A DNA stretch of 27,424 nucleotides from assembly GCA_025997475.1 (NCBI GenBank), contig BNUQ01000025.1, positions 1-27,424 on the forward strand, given 5' to 3'. Within the stretch, counting starts at the first letter, position 1. Every line of letters starts with the position of its first letter. The notes below the pieces were generated by a model. It did not search any database. It worked only from the letters and a program-made list of their open reading frames with translations, and had not been told where the DNA came from. The translations under genes were made by a program, and so were the position numbers. This document shows, piece after piece, positions 6,184 through 13,223 of the stretch. The DNA is from Planctomycetales bacterium (GTDB lineage Bacteria; Planctomycetota; SZUA-567).

Positions 6184-8073
6184 ATGTCCGCCGAAAAAAT
6201 GGAATTCAAAGCCGAACTCAAACAAGTGATGGAAATCATTGTCCACTCGCTCTATTCGCACAAAGAAATTTTCTTGCGCGAACTCATCTCCAACGCCGCC
6301 GACGCCATCGGCAAAATTCGCTTCGACGCGCTCACCGACGCCGAACTCGCCGAGGGCGACACCGATTTCCAAATTAAAATCATTCCCGACGCGGCGGCGA
6401 AAACGCTCACCATTAGCGACAACGGTTGCGGTATGAGCCGCGAAACGCTCATCAACGACCTCGGCACCATCGCCCGTTCCGGCACCAAAGCGTTTCTCGA
6501 AAAAATGAAACAGGCGAAGTCCGAGAACGTTGACTTAATCGGGCAGTTCGGCGTCGGTTTTTATTCGGCGTTTATGGTCGCCGATAAGGTCGAAGTCGTC
6601 ACGCGCGCGCCGCGCCAAACCGCGGCGACGAAATGGACTTCCGCCGGCGAAGACAGTTTCACCGTCGAGGCGGCGGAGCGCGACAAGCGCGGCACGACCA
6701 TCGTTTTGCATTTGCGCGACGACGAAAGCGAGTTCGCCGAAACGTGGCGCTTGCGCTCGCTCGTGCAAAAATTTTCCGACTTTATCGAATATCCCGTCGT
6801 CCTCGTTACCGACGAAAAAAAGCGCGATAAAGACGGCAAGGAAACCGACGAAATCGAACACAAAGAAGACATCGTCAACTCGCGGCAGGCGATTTGGCTT
6901 CGCGCCAAAAGCGAGGTCAAAGACGAGGAATACGCCGAATTTTACAAGCATATTTCGCACGATTTCGACGCGCCGCTGAAAACGATTCCTTACGCCGCCG
7001 AGGGCGCGCAGGAATTCAAGGCGCTGATGTTCGTTCCGGCGCGCCGTCCGTCCGACTTTTTTATGCGCGAACAGCGCCGCGGTTTGCAACTTTACGTCAA
7101 CCGCGTGTTCATCGCCGAAGAGTGCGACAAACTGTTGCCGCCGTATTTTTCGTTCGTGCGCGGCGTGGTGGACAGTTCCGATTTGCCGCTCAACGTCTCG
7201 CGCGAAATGTTGCAGGAAGACCGGCAACTGCACAAAATCCGCAAGGCGCTCGTTTCGCGCCTGTTCGCCACGTTCAAGGAAATGTTGGAAAAAGAACACG
7301 CGACGTATCTAAAATTCTGGGAGCAGTTCGGCGTGATGTTGAAATCCGGCTTGATGGGCGACTTTGAAAATCGCGAGTCGATTCTCGATTTATTGCTGTA
7401 TCCGTCCACGCGCGCGAGCGAAGAAAATAAACTCGTAACACTCGCGCAGTATGTCGAAGCGATGCCGGCGGGGCAGGAAGAAATTTATTATATGATTGCC
7501 GAAAATCGCCCGATGGTCGAAAATTCGCCGTATATGGAGTATTTCCGCGAGCGCGGTTACGAAGTGTTGATTATGACCGACCCGGTCGATGAAACCGTCG
7601 TCGCGGCGACGCCGGAATATCAAGGCAAAAAGTTGAAAGCGATTGACCGCGGCGAACTCGCGGCGAAAGACGAAACGCCGGCGGCGGAAAAGGAACAGCG
7701 CGAAAAAGACCACCAGGATTTATTGGCGTTTATCAAAGAAACTTTAGGCGACGAAATCGCCGAAACGCGCCTGTCGGCGCGGCTGAAATCGAGTCCGCTC
7801 TGTTTAATCGGCGAAGAGGGGCAAATCGGGGCGCAGATGGAGCGGCTGTTGCGCGAGTTGGGGCAGGCGGCGCCGGAGCGGAAATTGGTGTTGGAAATCA
7901 ATCCCGACCACGCGGCCATCGCGGCGTTGCGGTCGAAATTATCGGCGGACAAAAACGCGGCGACGGAGGATTTGCGCTTGCTCTTCGACGGCGCGGTGAT
8001 TGCGTCCGGCGGCAAAATCAAAGACCCGGCGGCGTTCCTGCAACGCGCCGCGAAATTGGTGGCGGGGGCGTAA
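6184..8073 (+). CDS. htpG: Molecular chaperone HtpG (bacterial Hsp90)
   Basis: 629 aa, the usual HtpG length. This ATP-dependent cytosolic chaperone acts late in protein folding and stress protection. The GHKL ATPase domain is clear: EIFLRELISNAADAI (Glu33 and Asn37), DNGCGM (from Asp79) and GQFGVGFYSAF (about 120-130). The middle domain holds LPLNVSREMLQ with the catalytic-loop Arg, and a dimerisation domain follows to the end. The frame is open further upstream (to 6022), but ATG 6184 follows a strong CAGGAGGG Shine-Dalgarno and starts the conserved N-terminus, so I use it. It is convergent with the adaptor gene. No CIRCE or sigma-32-like site was recognised upstream. Confidence 0.97.
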   Translation: MSAEKMEFKAELKQVMEIIVHSLYSHKEIFLRELISNAADAIGKIRFDALTDAELAEGDTDFQIKIIPDAAAKTLTISDNGCGMSRETLINDLGTIARSGTKAFLEKMKQAKSENVDLIGQFGVGFYSAFMVADKVEVVTRAPRQTAATKWTSAGEDSFTVEAAERDKRGTTIVLHLRDDESEFAETWRLRSLVQKFSDFIEYPVVLVTDEKKRDKDGKETDEIEHKEDIVNSRQAIWLRAKSEVKDEEYAEFYKHISHDFDAPLKTIPYAAEGAQEFKALMFVPARRPSDFFMREQRRGLQLYVNRVFIAEECDKLLPPYFSFVRGVVDSSDLPLNVSREMLQEDRQLHKIRKALVSRLFATFKEMLEKEHATYLKFWEQFGVMLKSGLMGDFENRESILDLLLYPSTRASEENKLVTLAQYVEAMPAGQEEIYYMIAENRPMVENSPYMEYFRERGYEVLIMTDPVDETVVAATPEYQGKKLKAIDRGELAAKDETPAAEKEQREKDHQDLLAFIKETLGDEIAETRLSARLKSSPLCLIGEEGQIGAQMERLLRELGQAAPERKLVLEINPDHAAIAALRSKLSADKNAATEDLRLLFDGAVIASGGKIKDPAAFLQRAAKLVAGA

Positions 8074-8130
8074 ATCGCGCCTCTACGGGGCGCGACGCGC
8101 CATCAATGGTTGGACGGGGCTCTATTCAAT

Positions 8131-8162
8131 CGCCGACCGCGCGCTTTGGCGTGCGGTCGGCG
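8131..8162. terminator. Hairpin between convergent htpG and adaptor genes
   Basis: CGCCGACCGC and GCGGTCGGCG form a perfect 10-bp stem with a 12-nt loop. It lies in the 139-bp convergent gap, so it could end transcription from both sides, but there is no strong U tract on either strand. GGGC-TTTA-GCCC just after it (about 8175-8186) is a second small hairpin. It may be a dispersed repeat rather than a true terminator. Confidence 0.4.
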
Positions 8163-8212
8163 CCTCTCTAAAAACGGGCTTTAGCCCCAATCGGTAATGC
8201 GGGCGATATTTT

Positions 8213-9610
8213 CTATCGCGGCGGGGCGCGGCGGACGCCGCGACCGCTGGAAAATTGCGTCATCACGTTGGGATTGAGCGCGTTGTTGACCCAGCGGGCT
8301 TCGTCGCTCGAAACGCTAATCACCACCGCTTCGCCTTTTTGCAAGCCGCTCAACACTTGCGCGTGACGGTCGTTTTCGATGCCGACGACGATATCCCGCC
8401 GCTCTTCTTTGCCGTCCGGCGCTTGCACCAGCACGTATTTTTGCTCGCCCTCACGGCGCACCGCCGGCGCCGGAATTAACAGCGCGTCCGTCGCCGCCGC
8501 CAAAATAATTTCCGCGTTCGCCGTCATTTCCGGGCGCAAATAACGCAAATCCGGGTCGAGAACTTCGATGCGCACGGTGAAATTCACCACGCCGCGCGTG
8601 CGCGTGCCTTTGGCGTAAATCCGCCGCGTAATGCCGGCGAATTTTTTATCGGCGTTCGACTCGGCGACGATTTCCGCGCGCAAGCCCGGCTCGATGCCGG
8701 CGATTTCCGACTCGTCCACTTCGACATCCGCAAACAGGCGGTCTAAATCGCTAATCGTCATTATTTCCGTGCCGCCGCCGGTGTTGACCGTCGCCGACGA
8801 CACCATCTGCCCGATTTGCGCGTTCAGCGCCGACACCACGCCGTTGGTCGGGGCTTTGACCGTCGTTTCAATCAGCCGCTGTTCGGCGTCCGAGAGCGCC
8901 AATTTTTTGGTTTCGAGATTGGCGTCGGCGTCGGCGACGGCGCGTTTTTTCAGTTCCAATTCGGTGCGGCGAATGTTCATTTCGTCCAACGCGATTTGAC
9001 GGTTTTGCACGTTGATTGCCGCCTGTTTTTCCGCGAGTTCGGTGGTGTCGAGATTTTCCTGACTTAACAATTTTTTGCCGAATAATTGCCGGTTGCGCTC
9101 GCTGACGATTTTGGCGTTTTCGTAATCAATCCGCGCCGACTCCACCGCCGCCGTTGCCGTCGCTTCGTCGTTTTTCAGCCGCGCGGTCGCGATTTCCTCG
9201 TTCAGTTTCGCCGTCGCCAAATTGTTTTCGGCGATTTGCAAATTGATTTTGGCTTGGCGCACGTTGCGGTTTTCATCGACCGGGTCCAAGCGCACCAACA
9301 CGTCGCCCGCTTGGACGCGGTCGCTCACGTCGAACGGCAGTTCGATAATCTGCCCGCCGGCTTTGCATTTAATCGTTACGTCGCGCCGGGGGACGATTTT
9401 GCCGGACGCGGACACCGCGCGGCGCAGATTGCCCTGCCGGACTTTGACGATTTGGTCGGGGACGAATTGTTTGATGTCAAAACTTTCCGCGTCGCCGCTT
9501 TTGCCGCCGCGCCAAGCCCAAACGCCGCCGACGAGCAACAGCGCGACGACTATCGCCGCGCGGCGGTGGCGGTTGAGGAAAGCGAGAGCGGCGGTAAGGC
9601 GAATTTTCAT
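8213..9610 (-). CDS. HlyD/MacA-type efflux periplasmic adaptor subunit
   Basis: 465 aa. One N-terminal membrane anchor (about 18-34) is followed by a lipoyl/barrel-sandwich half (VSASGKIVPRRDVTIKCKAG, VQAGDVLVRLD), a long alpha-helical hairpin (about 115-240), the second lipoyl half (APTNGVVSALNAQIGQMV), a beta-barrel (DVEVDESEIAGIEPGLRAEI) and a membrane-proximal domain. This is the layout of RND/ABC adaptor proteins such as MacA. They bridge an inner-membrane transporter and an outer-membrane channel, so the organism probably has two membranes. No ABC permease/ATPase or RND pump gene is adjacent; MacB-type genes usually follow, but here htpG is next and convergent. No Shine-Dalgarno precedes ATG. 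A heptad element separates it from the upstream PIN-TRAM gene. Confidence 0.9.
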   Translation of the reverse strand: MKIRLTAALAFLNRHRRAAIVVALLLVGGVWAWRGGKSGDAESFDIKQFVPDQIVKVRQGNLRRAVSASGKIVPRRDVTIKCKAGGQIIELPFDVSDRVQAGDVLVRLDPVDENRNVRQAKINLQIAENNLATAKLNEEIATARLKNDEATATAAVESARIDYENAKIVSERNRQLFGKKLLSQENLDTTELAEKQAAINVQNRQIALDEMNIRRTELELKKRAVADADANLETKKLALSDAEQRLIETTVKAPTNGVVSALNAQIGQMVSSATVNTGGGTEIMTISDLDRLFADVEVDESEIAGIEPGLRAEIVAESNADKKFAGITRRIYAKGTRTRGVVNFTVRIEVLDPDLRYLRPEMTANAEIILAAATDALLIPAPAVRREGEQKYVLVQAPDGKEERRDIVVGIENDRHAQVLSGLQKGEAVVISVSSDEARWVNNALNPNVMTQFSSGRGVRRAPPR

Positions 9611-9644
9611 TTTGGATTTGTTTATCAGGGGGAGGACAAGTGAT

Positions 9645-9744
9645 TAGAGTTTAGAGTTGAGAGTTTAGCCTCGGAGGCGCTTCGCGCGTCTTAAAAAATA
9701 AAATTCCACTCTCTCAACTCGGAACTCTAAACTCTCAACTTTGA
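9645..9744. repeat. Heptad-armed palindromic element B (short core)
   Basis: Left arm GAGTTTA-GAGTTGA-GAGTTTA (9647-9667). Core GGAGGCGCTTCGCGCGTCTT then AAAAAATAAAATTCCAC. Right arm ACTCTAAACTCTCAACTTTG (9723-9742). Reading leftward from the PIN-TRAM gene, the last codons AGT-TGA are part of the arm, so the element supplies that gene's stop. Confidence 0.85.
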
Positions 9745-10805
9745 GCCACCGGCACCGCGAACAGCATTTTGCCGGCGGCGGTTTGGATGTTGCCGGTGAT
9801 TTGGATGGTCTCCCGTTTGCCGATGGACGGCGCGCCGCCGTCAACGACGACCATCGTCCCGTCGTCCAAGTAGCCCACCGCCTGGTCGGGATTTTGCCCG
9901 CGCTTCAACAGATAAATCGTCAGCGTTTCGCCGCCGACGTATTGCGGTTTCAGCGCTTTCGCCAAGTCGTTCAAGTTGATAATTTCCACGCCCGTGAACA
10001 ATGCGCCGACTTTGCCGAGATTGTAGTCCGTCGTCATCACCCGCGCCGACAACGCCTGCGCGTCCTGCAACAACGCCTCGTCCACCGGCGTCTGTTGCCC
10101 CGGCATCGCGCGATGCACGATGACGTTCAGACGCGGGTTGTCCGTCAACTTTTTGGCGATGTCCAAGCCGCGCCGCCCGCGCGCCCGTTTTTCCGCGTCG
10201 GCGCTGTCCGAGAGATGGTGCAGTTCGCGCCAGACGTAATCGGGAATAATCAGGCGATTGGGGAAAATGCCGGTCGGCGCCATCTCGACAATGCGCCCGT
10301 CAATCAACACCGAGGTGTCCAACAAAATTCCGCCGGCTTGCGCGCTCCGGTGCGAAAGGTCAACGTAGGGAATGAGAAACCGAAAGTCGTCTTTGGTCTG
10401 CAAAATGACGGTTACGCCGACATATAAACACGCCGAGAGAATCAGCGGCAACCAGAATTGCATTTGCCACAGCGCGAGAAACAGCGCGACATCGAGCGTG
10501 CCGGCTTGCGGATTTTGCAAAATGTTATACGGCACCAGCACCAACATTAAAATCGCCGCGACGACGACCGTCGCGAACAAACCGGCGGTCAAGCCGAACA
10601 GGATAGCCACCATTTGCCGTGCCAAATCGCGCTGAAACCGCCACTCCCACACCACCAACGCGATGCCGACGACGGCGCCGGCGACGATGACGCTAATCAT
10701 CTGCCGGAAATGCATCTCGTCTTCGTTCAGCATCCGGTAAATGTAAAACGAAAACAACACCATAAACGCAATAAACAACACGCGGGGAATCAGGCGTCCG
10801 AACAT
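9735..10805 (-). CDS. PIN and TRAM domain membrane protein (YacL-like)
   Basis: 356 aa. Four membrane segments near 5-22, 36-53, 66-92 and 108-136 are followed by a PIN nuclease-like domain starting GGILLDTSVLIDGRI. Acidic residues typical of a PIN metal site are visible at Asp163, Glu194, Asp242 and Asp260 (in TTDYNLGK). A C-terminal TRAM domain (about 288-352) contains VGYLDDGTMVVVDGG. This is the architecture of the Bacillus YacL family, thought to be a membrane-tethered RNA-binding protein or RNase; its physiological role is uncertain. ATG follows AAAGGA with about 8 bp spacing. The stop codon overlaps the right arm of element B. Downstream on the same strand is the adaptor gene; co-transcription is possible but would cross that element. 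Confidence 0.92.
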   Translation of the reverse strand: MFGRLIPRVLFIAFMVLFSFYIYRMLNEDEMHFRQMISVIVAGAVVGIALVVWEWRFQRDLARQMVAILFGLTAGLFATVVVAAILMLVLVPYNILQNPQAGTLDVALFLALWQMQFWLPLILSACLYVGVTVILQTKDDFRFLIPYVDLSHRSAQAGGILLDTSVLIDGRIVEMAPTGIFPNRLIIPDYVWRELHHLSDSADAEKRARGRRGLDIAKKLTDNPRLNVIVHRAMPGQQTPVDEALLQDAQALSARVMTTDYNLGKVGALFTGVEIINLNDLAKALKPQYVGGETLTIYLLKRGQNPDQAVGYLDDGTMVVVDGGAPSIGKRETIQITGNIQTAAGKMLFAVPVAQS

Positions 10806-10868
10806 AGGGCAAGTCCTTTGAGTGGCGGCGGTGGAGGAAAAAGAGAGATGTTGCCAAACGCGGCGGTT

Positions 10869-10916
10869 GCGCTATTCAATTGCCACGCCCTTTAGGGCGT
10901 GGCAATTGAATAGCGC
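10869..10916. repeat. 48-bp perfect palindrome between birA and the PIN-TRAM gene
   Basis: Two 23-nt arms, GCGCTATTCAATTGCCACGC.. and its exact complement, surround a TT centre. On the minus strand it lies after birA and before the PIN-TRAM gene, so it may end or process that transcript. It has no poly-U run and its arms are unusually perfect, which would equally fit a mobile palindromic repeat. Confidence 0.7.
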
Positions 10917-10974
10917 ATTTCAGTGTTTATTTCAGTGCGGCTGGCGGAGAACAAACTAAAATTCCATCGGCGGA

Positions 10975-11775
10975 TTAAAGACCGAAATCATACCCCGTCA
11001 ACGAAATTTCACCGGAATTTAGCGCGACGCTCTTGCCGTCGCGGCGGCGGACTAATAAGTTGCCGTCGTCGTTGATGCCGACGGCGACGGCGGCGACGGT
11101 CGCGCCGTTTTGGACGTAGGTTATTTCTTTGCCGAGGACGGCGGAGCGGGCGCGATATTCGTCGAGCGTCGCGTCGCGGTCGGCGGCGAGCGCGAAAAAA
11201 TGGCGCAATAAATCGGCGGTCAATTGGTTGCGCGTCTCGGCGATGCGCGCCTCGGCACTGACGGTGAGGGAACCGGCGCGGTCGCGCAATTCCGGCGGAA
11301 AATCGGCGGTCGCGACGTTCAAGCCGATGCCGACGATTAAACCGCTAATCGCGCCGCGGCGGATTTCCGCTTCGGTCAAAATCCCGCAGACCTTTTTGCC
11401 GCCGACTAAAACGTCGTTCACCCATTTTATTTGCGGCGCGACGGGGCAATGTTTTTCAATCGCGCGGCAGACCGCGACCGCGGCGAGCGCCGTTATCGTC
11501 GTCGTTTTTTCCGGCGTCGGTTTTTCGGACGCCGGCGGGCGCCAAATCACGCTTAAATAAATGCCCGTTTGCGGCGGCGAAAAGAAACTTTTTTCGCGCC
11601 GTCCGCGTCCGGCGGTTTGGGTTTCGGCGAGGATTACCGTTTTGCTCGGCGCGCCGGCGGCGAGCCGTTGCTTGGCTTCGTCCATCGTCGAGCCGAGCGC
11701 CGGATAAACGAAAATTTCGCAATCCGGGTCGGCGAGCAACGTCTTAATCAGCGGGGCGGAAAGTGCGGTCGGCAT
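10975..11775 (-). CDS. birA: Biotin--[acetyl-CoA-carboxylase] ligase, catalytic-only form
   Basis: 266 aa. The enzyme activates biotin with ATP and attaches it to the biotin carboxyl carrier protein. The biotin-protein ligase domain shows the signature ETQTAGRGRREKSFFSPP (GRGRR at 56-60), IKWVNDVLVGGKKVCGIL with the catalytic Lys, and GIGLNV. A small C-terminal beta domain ends at ISLTGYDFGL. The N-terminal winged-helix repressor domain of E. coli BirA is absent, so it is unlikely to repress biotin genes. The frame is open to 12003, but that would overlap divergent hicB; ATG 11775 fits the family N-terminus (MPTALSAPLIKTLL). No Shine-Dalgarno is seen. The gene is divergent from hicBA across a 147-bp gap. 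Confidence 0.92.
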   Translation of the reverse strand: MPTALSAPLIKTLLADPDCEIFVYPALGSTMDEAKQRLAAGAPSKTVILAETQTAGRGRREKSFFSPPQTGIYLSVIWRPPASEKPTPEKTTTITALAAVAVCRAIEKHCPVAPQIKWVNDVLVGGKKVCGILTEAEIRRGAISGLIVGIGLNVATADFPPELRDRAGSLTVSAEARIAETRNQLTADLLRHFFALAADRDATLDEYRARSAVLGKEITYVQNGATVAAVAVGINDDGNLLVRRRDGKSVALNSGEISLTGYDFGL

Positions 11776-11922
11776 ATTTGCTGTGGGCGGTGGGCGGTTA
11801 CTGTCAACCGCCCGCCAATCAATTTCCGCCGATGTTACGATTTTCAATGGACTACGCAAAATATCGCGCCTGCTTACAATCCGCGGCTCGCGGCAAACCG
11901 TTTTTTTAGAGGAGAATTTCCG

Positions 11923-12141
11923 ATGCGCGAATTTGACGTGATAATTGAGCAAGACGACGAGGGGTGGTTTATCGCGCACGTGCCGGCGTTGCGCGGTTGC
12001 CATACGCAGGCGGCGACGCTTGTCGAACTAAAAAACCGGTTACGGGAAGCGATTGGCGCGTGTTTGGCGGACGATGCCGAAAACGGCAATCCTGACGGCG
12101 TTCATTTCGTCGGCGTCGAGAAATTAGCGGTGGCGGTGTGA
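11923..12141 (+). CDS. hicB: HicB-family antitoxin
   Basis: 72 aa. The N-terminal partial RNase-H fold is plain: EFDVIIEQDDEGWFIAHVPALRGCHTQAATLVELKNRLREAI matches the HicB pattern (v.iE.deeGg.va.vPdlpGc.tqG.T.eEA..n.eeAi). The protein would bind and neutralise HicA. The DNA-binding C-terminal domain found in longer HicB proteins is missing, so this is the short form. ATG 11923 follows AGAGGAGAATTTCCG, a good Shine-Dalgarno. It overlaps hicA by 4 bp (GTGA), indicating translational coupling in the hicB-hicA order. The divergent birA-hicB gap is the likely site of the promoter; no operator was identified. Confidence 0.9.
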   Translation: MREFDVIIEQDDEGWFIAHVPALRGCHTQAATLVELKNRLREAIGACLADDAENGNPDGVHFVGVEKLAVAV

Positions 12142-12353
12142 GTATTTTCCCGGCGTTAAGCGGCGAAGCCGTCATCAAAACGCTCGGCAAATACGGATTT
12201 GCGGTCGTTCGTATTGCCGGGAGTCATCACATTTTGCGCCATCCCGACGGACGGCGCACCACGGTTCCGGTTCATCGCGGTGAAATTGTCCGTCCGGGAA
12301 CTCTCGCCGCCATCCTGCGTGATTGTCGGCTGAAACGTGAAGATTTATCGTAA
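12138..12353 (+). CDS. hicA: HicA-family mRNA interferase toxin
   Basis: 71 aa, a normal HicA (YcfA) length. The dsRBD-like fold carries GKYGFAVVRIAGSHHILRHP, in which the G-S-H-H segment (His30/His31) contains the catalytic His, then TTVPVH and GEIVRPGTLAAILRD. HicA cleaves mRNA independently of the ribosome and is blocked by HicB. The start is the GTG overlapping the hicB stop; no in-frame ATG lies near enough. The gene looks complete, so the pair is probably functional. It is either an accessory module or a resident toxin-antitoxin pair; base composition does not differ obviously from its neighbours. Confidence 0.9.
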   Translation: MSIFPALSGEAVIKTLGKYGFAVVRIAGSHHILRHPDGRRTTVPVHRGEIVRPGTLAAILRDCRLKREDLS

Positions 12354-12631
12354 TGATAATTTTCACCCGCCCCTCCGCCCAATAACTTTTGCCGGAAAAT
12401 TTTCTTTTTTCCGCCGGTTGTTGCCGACGGGATTATTGCTATTGCGGCGATTCGTCCCAAACTTCCGCGCTAATTTACGGTGGCATAACGGACGCGGCGA
12501 CCCCGCACGACCCGCGCGCCTTCCGCGTTTAATCGCGGAAACCGCCGCGCCCAAGCGCAACGAATCCCGCCGACCGAATGATTAGCCGAACTGTTTTTCG
12601 TTTTTCTTTTCTTTTTTTGGAGGGCTGAGCA

Positions 12632-13111
12632 ATGAGTGAGAATTTACTGCCGTTGCCCGGTGATTTGGTGGCATTCATTACTGAATGGAAACCGAAACCC
12701 GGCAATCTGGTAATGGTGTTGCACCGCGTGCAGGAGACCTACGGTTACATTCCGCACGAGGTCGTCGTCGAAGTTTCCCGTCTGTTAGAAATGCCGCTCG
12801 CGAAAATTTACGGCGTCGTTACGTTCTACCATTTCTTCTCGCTGAAAAAACCGGGCAAGCACAAAATCGCCGTCTGCATGGGGACCGCGTGCTACCTCAA
12901 AGGCGGGCAAGCCCTGCTCGACGAAATCGCCTCCATCTTGCAATGCCACGCCGGCGAGGTCTCCGAAGACGGCAAGTTCTCGGTGGACTCGGTGCGCTGT
13001 ATCGGCTGTTGCGGTTTGGCGCCGGTGCTGACGATTGACGGCAAGGTTTACGGCGACCTCACGCCCGCGAAAATCGCCGGACTGATCGCGCCGTTCCAGA
13101 ACGAAAGTTAA
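12632..13111 (+). CDS. [FeFe]-hydrogenase gamma subunit (NuoE/HydC/HndA-like)
   Basis: 159 aa. The thioredoxin-like [2Fe-2S] domain has Cys82 and Cys87 (CMGTACYLKGG) and Cys123 and Cys127 (CIGCCGLAP), the NuoE spacing C-x4-C...C-x3-C. An N-terminal helical part (YIPHEVVVEVSRLL) is also typical. It is the electron-relay subunit of NAD-linked complexes. Followed by a NuoF-like gene and hydA, it should be part of a trimeric bifurcating hydrogenase rather than complex I. ATG follows GGAGGGCTGAGCA after a pyrimidine-rich leader. It is the first gene of the operon; the 278-bp upstream gap must hold the promoter, but I could not place one. The TAA stop is part of heptad element C. Confidence 0.93.
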   Translation: MSENLLPLPGDLVAFITEWKPKPGNLVMVLHRVQETYGYIPHEVVVEVSRLLEMPLAKIYGVVTFYHFFSLKKPGKHKIAVCMGTACYLKGGQALLDEIASILQCHAGEVSEDGKFSVDSVRCIGCCGLAPVLTIDGKVYGDLTPAKIAGLIAPFQNES

Positions 13112-13179
13112 AAGTTGAGAGTTGAAAGTTTAGACGACCGCTGTCTGTCGCAACTTTTAACTTTCAACTTTTAACTTTC
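13104..13179. repeat. Heptad-armed palindromic element C (degenerate short core)
   Basis: Left arm of AAAGTTA-AAAGTTG-AGAGTTG-AAAGTTT type (13104-13131), right arm CAACTTTTAACTTTCAACTT onward to 13179. The usual GCGCTTCGCGC core is replaced by a short GACGAC..GTCTGTC hairpin. It lies inside the hydrogenase operon and supplies the stop of the first gene. Confidence 0.8.
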
Positions 13180-13223
13180 GCTCTTCATCAAAATTTACGG
13201 TCAACATAATCAGGAGCATTACA

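Noticed and set aside
11776..12003. Upstream extension of birA
   Set aside because: It would overlap divergent hicB and add 76 residues without ligase or helix-turn-helix character.
12337..12585. 82-codon plus-strand frame after hicA
   Set aside because: It overlaps hicA, has no ribosome binding site or recognisable domain, and its strongly basic, Pro/Arg-rich end looks like non-coding GC-rich DNA.
12354..12631. Promoter or attenuator ahead of the hydrogenase operon
   Set aside because: A promoter must lie here, but no convincing -35/-10 pair or hairpin-plus-T-run could be chosen; only the pyrimidine-rich leader and Shine-Dalgarno are clear.
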